From Arthrobacter sp. CJ23 (lineage in GTDB: Bacteria; Actinomycetota; Actinomycetes; Actinomycetales; Micrococcaceae): a DNA stretch of 64,000 bases. This document shows, piece by piece, positions 1-7,391 of the stretch. The DNA is taken from positions 1,054,001 through 1,118,000 of the forward strand of contig NZ_CP102950.1 in assembly GCF_024741795.1 (NCBI RefSeq), given 5' to 3'. A program made the position numbers and the translations under genes. The notes under the pieces are model-generated. The model made no database searches. It was not told the DNA's origin and worked only from the letters and a program-made list of their open reading frames with translations. Within the stretch, counting starts at the first letter, position 1. The number at the start of each line of letters is the position of its first letter.

Positions 1-321
1 GTTGCGCGTGCAGACGAACAGGATGCGGCGCACTCCGTGCCCTGCTCCCGGCGTCAGCCCCTCCAGTGCTCCGTCGGCGAGGCGGACGTAGCTGCGGCGC
101 CTGTCGGCTTCCGAGCGGTGGCGCGTGGCCAGCCCGGCGTCCTCAAGTGCGCGCAGATGGTGGGACAGCAGATTGGAAGGCATCCCCAGCCTGGCCTGCA
201 GCTCCGTGGGGGACAGCTCGCCCAGGGTCAGCAGGTCCACGATGCGCAGCCGCGCAGGATCGGCGAGGGCGCCATGCTTGGCGGCCCGCGCCCGAACGGC
301 ATCAACTGACTCAATATTCAT
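1..321 (-). CDS. ArsR-ArsC fusion (partial, runs off left edge)
   Basis: The gene starts at ATG 321-319 and runs off the left edge, so only 107 residues are visible. They form an ArsR-type winged helix (ADPARLRIVDLL near residue 20, LSHHLRALEDAGL near 53). This is followed directly by RRILFVCTRN near residue 98, the start of the phosphate loop of low-molecular-weight-phosphatase-type arsenate reductases. I read this as an ArsR fused to an arsenate reductase, a layout known from actinobacterial arsenic loci, although the reductase half lies outside the window. The visible winged helix has no cysteine, so how this ArsR half senses metal is unclear. It is divergent from an aquaporin, with inverted TCAAT/ATTGA repeats around the start codon that suggest autoregulation. 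The call rests on a short reductase segment. Confidence 0.75.
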   Translation of the reverse strand, partial: MNIESVDAVRARAAKHGALADPARLRIVDLLTLGELSPTELQARLGMPSNLLSHHLRALEDAGLATRHRSEADRRRSYVRLADGALEGLTPGAGHGVRRILFVCTRN

Positions 322-330
322 TGATTCAAT
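311..330. promoter_or_regulatory. Probable ArsR operator in the arsRC/aquaporin divergent region
   Basis: Two overlapping inverted repeats share one arm: TCAAT-N4-ATTGA (311-324) and ATTGA-T-TCAAT (320-330). They cover the start codon of the ArsR-ArsC fusion and lie about 40 bases before the aquaporin start, so one bound repressor could control both genes. A similar repeat, ATTGA-N6-TCAAT, precedes the second arsR at 1161-1176. The role is inferred from position and symmetry. Confidence 0.5.
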
Positions 331-367
331 TTTGACTGAGTTACTTTCCTCGGTCAAGCTGGTTCCC

Positions 368-1102
368 ATGACTTCACACCAGCCGCCGTTGTGGCGCCGC
401 GCCGTGGCCGAACTGCTCGGCACCTGCCTGCTTGTTTCCATCGTGGTCGGCTCCGGGATCGCCGCGCAGCAGCTTTCCCCGAACGACGTCGGCCTGCAGC
501 TGTTGCAGAACAGCACCGCCACGGTGCTGGGCTTGACGGTGCTGATCTTGGTGTTCGGTCCCGTCAGTGGCGCGCACTTCAACCCGGCGGTCTCGATCGT
601 TGACTGGATCCTGGGCAGGAGCAGCGGCACCGGGCTGACTCTGCCGGAACTTGGCACCTATGTGGTGGCGCAGACCGCGGGCGCGATTGGCGGCAGTGTT
701 CTTGCGAACGCGATGTTTGACATGGGTACCTCCATTTCGGTCAAGGACCGCGACACCGCCGGGCACCTGCTCGCCGAGGTCGTCGCCACCGCGGGGCTCA
801 TCCTTCTGATTTTCGCCCTGGCCGCCACCAACCGGGGTGTCCTCGCTGCTCCGGCGGTGGGAGCCTATATCGGGGCAGCGTACTGGTTTACATCCTCCAC
901 CTCCTTCGCCAACCCCGCCGTGACGGTTGGCCGCATTTTCAGCGACACCTTCGCGGGCATCGGGCCGGCATCCGTTCCCGGTTTCGTTCTGGCGCAGCTG
1001 ATCGGCGCGGCAGTGGGCGTTGGCCTTCTTGTGCTGTTGTTCCCGGCGGTATCGCGGACGGCTGACGATGTGGTGGTCCCGCACCCCTTGGAGAAGGCAT
1101 GA
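368..1102 (+). CDS. MIP-family aquaporin/aquaglyceroporin of an arsenic locus
   Basis: This is a 244-residue channel protein with six hydrophobic segments and both NPA boxes: HFNPAVS near residue 75 and FANPAVTVGR near 180. The ATG at 368 was chosen because aquaporin similarity starts there (WRRAVAELLGTCLLV) and the longer reading frame upstream overlaps the divergent arsRC gene. Aquaglyceroporins of the AqpS type occur in ars operons, where they let arsenite or methylated arsenicals leave the cell after arsenate is reduced. Here the gene is divergent from an ArsR-ArsC fusion and precedes another arsR, which supports that role. No ArsB or Acr3 pump is visible in the window. Substrate specificity cannot be read from the sequence. 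Confidence 0.85.
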   Translation: MTSHQPPLWRRAVAELLGTCLLVSIVVGSGIAAQQLSPNDVGLQLLQNSTATVLGLTVLILVFGPVSGAHFNPAVSIVDWILGRSSGTGLTLPELGTYVVAQTAGAIGGSVLANAMFDMGTSISVKDRDTAGHLLAEVVATAGLILLIFALAATNRGVLAAPAVGAYIGAAYWFTSSTSFANPAVTVGRIFSDTFAGIGPASVPGFVLAQLIGAAVGVGLLVLLFPAVSRTADDVVVPHPLEKA

Positions 1103-1160
1103 TCCTGAGTGTCGGGCATGAGCTGCCCAGCCTCGGCTGAAGGGGCATGCGGGTCTATAT

Positions 1161-1176
1161 ATTGATGATGGTCAAT
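1161..1176. promoter_or_regulatory. Probable operator of arsR
   Basis: The inverted repeat ATTGA-N6-TCAAT lies 19 bases upstream of the preferred arsR start at 1196. It resembles the repeats between arsRC and the aquaporin. An alternative ATG at 1175 overlaps its right arm, which argues for the downstream start. Confidence 0.5.
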
Positions 1177-1195
1177 GTTCAGGCATAATGGGTGC

Positions 1196-1546
1196 ATGAA
1201 TGCACTGCCCATCCTCGAGCCGGTCATGGATCAAGCGTGCTGCGATCCGGTGGCGGAGCCGGCCTTGGGCGCTGAAGAGGCAAAGCAGAAGGCCTTGGTC
1301 TTCAAGGCCCTGGCAGACCCCAACCGGCTGCGGCTGCTGTCCATCGTCAAGGCCGAATCCTCGGGTGAGTGCTGCGTCTGCGACCTCACTGAACCCCTGG
1401 ACCTTGGCCAGCCCACTGTCTCCCACCACCTGAAGATCCTGGTGGACGCCGGTCTCCTGCACCGCGAAAAGCGCGGCACCTGGGCGTACTACTCCCTTGT
1501 GCCCGGCGCCCTGGATGAGGTTGCCGGCATCCTGGCGAAGCTGTGA
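1196..1546 (+). CDS. arsR: ArsR-family arsenic-responsive repressor
   Basis: This is a 116-residue winged-helix repressor. The ATG at 1196 is preferred over 1175 because the latter lies in the putative operator. With this start, a Cys pair falls at residues 15-16 (DQACCDP), the same positions used by the Corynebacterium glutamicum ArsR type of As(III) site. A second cluster, ECCVCDL (Cys 59, 60, 62), matches the alpha-3 motif of the E. coli type. The recognition region is QPTVSHHLKILVDAGLL. Binding of As(III) or Sb(III) to the cysteines would release DNA. The gene overlaps the next one by GTGA, so arsR and the acetyltransferase are probably co-transcribed and translationally coupled. Confidence 0.9.
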   Translation: MNALPILEPVMDQACCDPVAEPALGAEEAKQKALVFKALADPNRLRLLSIVKAESSGECCVCDLTEPLDLGQPTVSHHLKILVDAGLLHREKRGTWAYYSLVPGALDEVAGILAKL

Positions 1547-2052
1547 CGCTTACGGTGCTCCTGAGGAGCATGGAGCCCTCTGATTGGCCGGCCGTCCGGC
1601 GGATCTATCAGGAGGGCATCGATGCCGGGCACGCCACCTTCGAATCCTCAGCCCCTGACTGGGCGTCCTTTGACCGGTCGAAGCTGCCCGCCCACCGCCA
1701 CGTCGCAACAGCGGACGATGGGACCATAGTCGGCTGGGCCGCCGTATCGCCCGTATCCTCTCGGCCCGCCTATTCCGGAGTGGTGGAGCACTCCATCTAT
1801 GTCGCCTCCGAAGCCCATGGACGTGGAGTCGGCAGGGCGCTGCTGCAGGCACTCGTCAGCTCCACGGAGAAGGCTGGAATCTGGACAATCCAAGCAAGCG
1901 TGTTCCCTGAAAACGGACCCAGCCTTGGCCTTCACGAAGCTGCGGGGTTCACGGTCGTCGGGCGAAGGAGCCGCATCGCGCGCATGCCACGCGGCCCCTT
2001 CGCCGGACAGTGGCGGGACACCATCCTCATCGAACGCCGCATGGAGCCCTGA
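1543..2052 (+). CDS. ArsN-type GNAT N-acetyltransferase
   Basis: A 169-residue GNAT enzyme of the phosphinothricin-acetyltransferase-like group. The segment RRIYQEGIDAGHATFES near residue 19 is the usual substrate-side signature. The acetyl-CoA loop is HGRGVGRAL near 92, and the ending FAGQWRDTILIERRM is typical of the family. The start is a GTG overlapping the arsR stop (GTGA). Members beside arsR (ArsN1) acetylate the antibiotic arsinothricin and often phosphinothricin; the context favours this but does not prove it. Other Pat-like enzymes acetylate methionine sulfoximine or unknown amines. Confidence 0.75.
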   Translation: MTLTVLLRSMEPSDWPAVRRIYQEGIDAGHATFESSAPDWASFDRSKLPAHRHVATADDGTIVGWAAVSPVSSRPAYSGVVEHSIYVASEAHGRGVGRALLQALVSSTEKAGIWTIQASVFPENGPSLGLHEAAGFTVVGRRSRIARMPRGPFAGQWRDTILIERRMEP

Positions 2053-2186
2053 GCTGGCGCCTCCCCGCAATCTCTCCCATCACGCTTCGCAATAGCCCTT
2101 TACGCGGGCCTCTTGGACCTCGATGATTGAAGGATTCACCACATCGGTGAACACGCCCTCACGAGCTACCTTCAGGAGCCCCAGCG

Positions 2187-5100
2187 ATGCCGCTGAACCC
2201 GCCGGCCCAAGCAGCCGGAATTGTCCATGCCACCATCAGTCAAGGGCACCCGGAGGTGGAGTGCGGAGTGGGCAGCTGGGACAAGTTGCTCTACGGGAAC
2301 CACCGCTTTGTGGTGGAGGTGCCTGTGGTGGAGGTGCCCGCGGCGGAGGACACCGCGGTGGAGGACACCGCGCCAGGAGCCGCTCCGGCCCACCGCGTAC
2401 TGCTCCCATGGCGCCGGCAGGACGCCGATCCCGCCGGCGTGGAGCTGATCGTGGTCTCGGCGCGAACCAGCGCGCGTGTGCGCAACGTGCTGGTGGAGCG
2501 CGCCGACCGGAAATCGGGCGACGTTTTGTTCGAAGCCGTGGACGGGCCGGGGCTCTACTACGTCTACTACCTGCCCTACGCCATGCTCGGCAAGGCCCAC
2601 TACCCGCAGGCGCAGTACCTGCCGCGGCGGCACAGCGCCGAAGCTGCGTGGACGGCCGCCGTCGAGCATTCCGTCTGGGGGCCGGCCCGGCCGGAACTGC
2701 CGCGGGCGACGGTCCTTCGCTACGAGGCCGCCAGTCAGCGGGACTCCTTCGCCCCCATGAACTTCACGGCCAGCAGCGACGAACTCGATCGGCTGCACGC
2801 AAACCACTCCGGTGAGGCGTTCCTGCTGTTCCCGGAGGACCGGCTGAATCCCGTTTCCATGCGGGACGCCGTGCCGGCGCACTGGGCCATCAACGGTCCA
2901 CGCGATGAGTTCCGGGCCACCGCCCAGCCCGGCGAGGACTACGTGGTGCAGCTGGGTCTCTACGCGCTGCAGGATCTCGACGGCGTCACGGTGGATGTGA
3001 GCGGCGGGGAGGAGCGCAGCGGCGCCGAATCAGGCCACTGCATCAACACCCACGGCACGGACCGGCTGGGGCGCCCGCTGCGCCGCACGCTCGGCGTCGC
3101 CAATGGCTCGGTCCAGGCCTTGTTCACCGTCCTGCCCATCCCCGTGGAAGCGGCCGGGACCACCGCCCATGCCAGCATCACCGTCACCGCGGCCGGCCAT
3201 GATCCCTGCACGGTGGACGTCACCCTGGACGTCCTTCCGCTTGAGGACGCCGACCCGGAGATCGTGTCCGGCGGATTCGGCGACCCCCGCTGCCTGCGTC
3301 GCCTCGCCTGGCTGGACTCGGCCGTGGCCCAGGACCGCGAACTCGTCGCCCCCTTCACGGCGGTAACCTTCGACGCGCAGGAACGCACCCTGGGCATCCT
3401 CGGCCGGACGGTGCGGCTGGCGCCGTCGGGCCTTCCCGCCCAGCTGAGCTCCACGTTCACGTCAGCCGTCACCGGAACGGACGGCCCCGCCGTCGAGCTG
3501 CTGGCCGCCCCCATGGAACTGGAGCTCGACGCCGGTGCGGAGCCAGGCTGGAGTTACTCGCCGCTGGAATTCAGCATCGATGGCCCGGCCCAGGTGTCGT
3601 GGACGTGCCGCTGGACGGCCACCGGGACGGCCGGCGGCAGTGGGCTGTCGCTGGAGCTCCGGGGTGGGCTGGAGGCCGACGGCGCCTGTACCTTCGCGCT
3701 CAAGCTCACCGCGGGCGGGACGGCAGTTGCGCTGTACGACGCCGGGCTGGCGCTCGATTTTCACGAGGCCGCGGTTCCGCTGGCCATGGGCTTGGGCGTT
3801 CCCGGCGGCCGCAGGCCCGGCACCCTCGACTGGCGCTGGGACGTCGCCACGCGCAACCAGGACGCGCTGTGGCTGGGCGGGGTCAACGCCGGCGTGCAGC
3901 TCGCCCTGCGCGACGCCACTTACGAACGGCCGCTGAACACCAACTTCTACCGGGAAAAGCCCCTGCAGGAGCCGGCGTCGTGGGCCAACCGCCAGGACGG
4001 TGGTGTCCGCGGCGGCGTTTCCCTCCGCACTGAGTCAAACACCGTCAGCCTCCGCGCCTTCAGCGGCGCCCGCACACTGGCCGCGGGGGAGAGCCTGGAC
4101 TTCGACTTCCGCCTGCTGCTGACCCCCTTCAAACCCATCGAGCCCGGCAAGCACCTGGCCAAGCGCTACTTCCACGCCCCGGCTGCGCCGGAGCAGATCG
4201 CCGCAGCCGGCGCCACCGTGGTCAACGTCCACCACGCCACCGCCCCGGCCCCCTACATCAACGATCCCCTGCTGACCACGGAATCACTCGCCGAGTATAC
4301 GGCCGAGGCGCACCGGCACGGACTCACCGCCAAGATCTACAACACCGTCCGCGAACTGACCTTCCACAGCCCCGAGCTGCTGCCCCTGCTGTCCCTGGGC
4401 CACGAAATCTTCAGCGACGGTCCCGGCCTGGGCCACATCTGGCTGCGGGAACACGCGGGAAGCGGCTACGTCTCGGCCTGGTTCGCCCCCAATGTGGAGG
4501 ACATCGCCGTGGTGACCACGGGGGAGTCGCGCTGGGAGAACTTCTACGTCAGGAGCCTGCAGGAGCTGGCGCATGGCACGGGACCGCATGGGACCGGGGC
4601 CGGCGGGGACAACACCGGCATCGACGGCATCTACCTGGACGACATCGCCTACGACCGCCACGCCATGCTCCGCGTCCGCAAGGTCCTGGAACGGAACTGC
4701 CACTCGGGCGCCCCGGAAATCGATCTCCACTCGGCGAACCAGTTCACGGCCCACGATGGCTTCGCGTCCTCGGCCAACCTCTACATGGAACAGCTGCCGT
4801 ACGTGGACCGGCTGTGGTTCGGCGAGTACTTCGACTACGACAACACGCCGCCCGAATACTGGCTCGTGGAGCTCTCGGGCATCCCGTTCGGGCTGATGGG
4901 CGAGATGCTCGAGGGCGGCGGCAACCCCTGGCGCGGCATGGTGTTCGGCATGACCGGCCGGGCCCCTGCAGTGGACAACCGTCCCCTGTGGCAGTTCTGG
5001 GCCGACGCCGGGCTGGAGCAGGCCGAGATGATCGGGGACTGGGCCGCCGACGCCCCGGTCCGTACCAGCCACCCGCAGGTCCTGGCCACCACGTGGCTGA

Positions 5101-5381
5101 CGAACTCCGGACTCGTGGTGGCGGTGGCCTCCTGGGCCGAGGAGACTGTGGACGTGACGTTGATGTTCGACGGCGGCCCGGCCGTTTCCGCGAACGCGGC
5201 ACCTTCCGCAGCGCCCGCCCCTGTAACGGGGCTCGCCGACGCCCACGCATTTTCCGCCGCTCCGGTCACCGCGCCCGGGATCGACGGCTTCCAGACGGCC
5301 GCCAGCTACGCGCCTGGCCAGCCCATCACCATCGACCCGAAGCGCGGACTCCTGCTGATGATCGGAAACCACCATGCCTGA
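2187..5381 (+). CDS. Large glycoside-hydrolase-like protein (DUF6067/GH123-like)
   Basis: This is a 1,064-residue soluble protein with no signal peptide, so it is probably cytoplasmic. AGGAG at 2174-2178 fixes the ATG at 2187. Residues 1 to about 650 look like beta-rich accessory domains. Around 660-950 is a TIM-barrel-like catalytic region with TGIDGIYLDDIAYDR near 810 and LWFGEYFDYD near 875, acidic clusters of the kind that serve as catalytic or substrate residues in retaining glycosidases. The region resembles the DUF6067/GH123-related group as I remember it. An acidic repeat (VVEVPVVEVPAAED near residue 45) is probably a flexible insert. The gene overlaps the DUF5107 gene by 8 bases, a pairing that suggests joint breakdown of an unknown glycan. 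The substrate is unknown and no transporter is adjacent. Confidence 0.65.
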   Translation: MPLNPPAQAAGIVHATISQGHPEVECGVGSWDKLLYGNHRFVVEVPVVEVPAAEDTAVEDTAPGAAPAHRVLLPWRRQDADPAGVELIVVSARTSARVRNVLVERADRKSGDVLFEAVDGPGLYYVYYLPYAMLGKAHYPQAQYLPRRHSAEAAWTAAVEHSVWGPARPELPRATVLRYEAASQRDSFAPMNFTASSDELDRLHANHSGEAFLLFPEDRLNPVSMRDAVPAHWAINGPRDEFRATAQPGEDYVVQLGLYALQDLDGVTVDVSGGEERSGAESGHCINTHGTDRLGRPLRRTLGVANGSVQALFTVLPIPVEAAGTTAHASITVTAAGHDPCTVDVTLDVLPLEDADPEIVSGGFGDPRCLRRLAWLDSAVAQDRELVAPFTAVTFDAQERTLGILGRTVRLAPSGLPAQLSSTFTSAVTGTDGPAVELLAAPMELELDAGAEPGWSYSPLEFSIDGPAQVSWTCRWTATGTAGGSGLSLELRGGLEADGACTFALKLTAGGTAVALYDAGLALDFHEAAVPLAMGLGVPGGRRPGTLDWRWDVATRNQDALWLGGVNAGVQLALRDATYERPLNTNFYREKPLQEPASWANRQDGGVRGGVSLRTESNTVSLRAFSGARTLAAGESLDFDFRLLLTPFKPIEPGKHLAKRYFHAPAAPEQIAAAGATVVNVHHATAPAPYINDPLLTTESLAEYTAEAHRHGLTAKIYNTVRELTFHSPELLPLLSLGHEIFSDGPGLGHIWLREHAGSGYVSAWFAPNVEDIAVVTTGESRWENFYVRSLQELAHGTGPHGTGAGGDNTGIDGIYLDDIAYDRHAMLRVRKVLERNCHSGAPEIDLHSANQFTAHDGFASSANLYMEQLPYVDRLWFGEYFDYDNTPPEYWLVELSGIPFGLMGEMLEGGGNPWRGMVFGMTGRAPAVDNRPLWQFWADAGLEQAEMIGDWAADAPVRTSHPQVLATTWLTNSGLVVAVASWAEETVDVTLMFDGGPAVSANAAPSAAPAPVTGLADAHAFSAAPVTAPGIDGFQTAASYAPGQPITIDPKRGLLLMIGNHHA

Positions 5382-7335
5382 AACACGCCCGCCTGAATCA
5401 ACGCCGTCTGAATCCACCCTCACCGTCACCACCATCAGCCTGAGCATGGCGGAGCTCGGCCCAGAGAACCCGCTCCCGGTGGTGGCGGCCGAACTCAACC
5501 AGCCCTACACCATTGGCGACGGCGTCCCCGAGGAATTGCAGGCTGCGGCCCGCTACGGCCAGGTGCCCAACATGTTCCCGTACCGCATGCAGGACGGCTA
5601 CACGCGGGAGGCGGCGCCCCGGGAGGTGGCCGCCGTCGTGCTCGAAAACAGCAAGCTGCGCGCCGTCATCCTGCCCGGCCTCGGCGGCAGGCTCTGGGAA
5701 CTGTTCGACAAGGCCACAGGCAAGCAGCTCCTGCACACCCACGGCGCCCCGCAGCTGGCCAACATCGCGCTGCGCAAGGCCTGGTTCGCGGGCGGCCTCG
5801 AATGGAACATCGGCACGCGGGGGCACTCGCCCAGCACCTGCGATCCGCTCCACGCCGCCATCGTCCGCACCTCCGACGGCCAGGAAATCCTGCGGATGTG
5901 GGAGTTTGAACGGCTCCGCGAGGTGGTGTTCCAGGTGGACATGTGGCTGCCCGCGGACTCGGACGTGCTGTATGCGGCCATGCGTATCCGCAACCCGAAC
6001 AGCCACGACGTCCCCATGTACTGGTGGAGCAACGCCGCCATCCCGGAAACACCGCGCACCCGCGTCATCGCCCCCGCGGACGAGGCCTTCGGCAGCGACT
6101 ACGCCACGGACATCACGCGTGTCCGGCCCACGGATTACGAAGGGATCGACGGCACCTGGCCGGTCCGCAGCCCGCATGCCGCGGACTTCTTCTTCGACAT
6201 CGACCCGGCGGAGCAGCGCTGGGTAGTGGCGGCCGACGACGACGGCGACGGGCTGGCGATGCTGTCCACCAGCCGGCTGCGGGGCAAGAAGCTGTTCGTG
6301 TGGGGACAGGGCCAGGGCGGGCAGCGCTGGCAGGAATGGCTCAGCCCCGGCGCCGGGCCCTACGCCGAGATCCAGGCCGGGCTGGCACGGACCCAGTTCG
6401 AGCACCTCGCCCTGCCTGCCGGGGAACACTGGAGCTGGGTGGAGGCCTACGGCAACGGCCGGCTGGATCCGGAGACCTCCCACGGCACGGACTGGGACGC
6501 CGCGGTGGCCCACGCCGGCGCCCGCCTCGAGGAGCTGCTGCCGAACGAGCGGCTGGAGGCCCTGCTGCCGGCCGCCGTCCGCAATGCGGACGCGCCGCCG
6601 TCGACGATGCTCGGCCTGGGCAGCGGCTGGGGTGCCGTGGAGAAGGCCCGACGCCGGCGCAACGGCAGCGCGTGGGTGGACGAAAGCGGCACGCCCTTCG
6701 CCGAGGACAGCGTGGGCGCGGAGCAGCGGCCGTGGCTGGAGCTGCTCGCGGGGCAGGACTTCGGCGGAGCAGCAAGCTTCGTCGCGGGCGCCGACTGGGA
6801 GGAACTCCTCTCCGCCGCCGGCACCAACCCGGAGGCGCGGTTCCACTTGGGCACCATGAAGCATGCACGCCAGGACCTCGCGGAGGCCATCGCCGGCTAC
6901 CGTGAAATCCTGCAGGACACGGCGGTAAGACCGGCCACGCAGGCGCTGGCCCGCCGGGGCCTCGCCCTGGCACTCTTCGCCACGAACGAGGACGCTGAGG
7001 GCCTCCCCGAATTGGCCGCCGCCTGCCGGCTCGAGCCCGCCAGCATCCCCCTGCTCACCGAGGCCATGACGCTCAGCATCCGGCACGGGAACCCGGCCCA
7101 GGCGCTGGAACTGGCAGGCCGGGCACCCGAGGGGAGTGCCGCCGTCGGGCGTTTCCGTTTCCTGACGGCACTGGCGCTCGCCAGGAGCGGACGTGTTCCG
7201 GAAGCGGCCCGGATCCTGCGCGACGGCGTGGAAATCCCGGACCTGCTCGAAGGCGAGGACGCCCTCTCGGCGCTGTGGCAGGAGGTGTGCCCGGACGAGC
7301 CGGTGCCGGCCCGGTACCAGTTCGGAATGCACTAG
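5374..7335 (+). CDS. DUF5107 protein with C-terminal TPR-like repeats
   Basis: A 653-residue protein. Residues about 30-380 match the DUF5107 type: ENSKLRAVILPGLGGRLWELFD, GLEWNIGTRGHSP, MYWWSNAAIPETP and WGQGQGGQRWQEWL, a fold related to galactose-mutarotase-like carbohydrate-binding proteins. Residues about 480-650 are alpha-helical repeats resembling TPRs (ARFHLGTMKHARQDLAEAI and ATQALARRGLALALFA). The reading frame starts inside the end of the preceding glycoside-hydrolase-like gene (8-base overlap), so the two form an operon. Biochemical function is unknown. The family often accompanies glycan-degrading genes, so a role in recognising or processing the same sugar is the best inference. 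Confidence 0.75.
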   Translation: MPETRPPESTPSESTLTVTTISLSMAELGPENPLPVVAAELNQPYTIGDGVPEELQAAARYGQVPNMFPYRMQDGYTREAAPREVAAVVLENSKLRAVILPGLGGRLWELFDKATGKQLLHTHGAPQLANIALRKAWFAGGLEWNIGTRGHSPSTCDPLHAAIVRTSDGQEILRMWEFERLREVVFQVDMWLPADSDVLYAAMRIRNPNSHDVPMYWWSNAAIPETPRTRVIAPADEAFGSDYATDITRVRPTDYEGIDGTWPVRSPHAADFFFDIDPAEQRWVVAADDDGDGLAMLSTSRLRGKKLFVWGQGQGGQRWQEWLSPGAGPYAEIQAGLARTQFEHLALPAGEHWSWVEAYGNGRLDPETSHGTDWDAAVAHAGARLEELLPNERLEALLPAAVRNADAPPSTMLGLGSGWGAVEKARRRRNGSAWVDESGTPFAEDSVGAEQRPWLELLAGQDFGGAASFVAGADWEELLSAAGTNPEARFHLGTMKHARQDLAEAIAGYREILQDTAVRPATQALARRGLALALFATNEDAEGLPELAAACRLEPASIPLLTEAMTLSIRHGNPAQALELAGRAPEGSAAVGRFRFLTALALARSGRVPEAARILRDGVEIPDLLEGEDALSALWQEVCPDEPVPARYQFGMH

Positions 7336-7391
7336 CGGGGGCCGCGATCCGCGGGGGTGCCGAGGCCCTGCAAACCATGTAAGTTGGCAGG

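Noticed and set aside
5398..7332. 644-codon minus-strand frame opposite the DUF5107 gene
   Set aside because: Antisense shadow with His/Arg/Gly-rich composition and no motifs.
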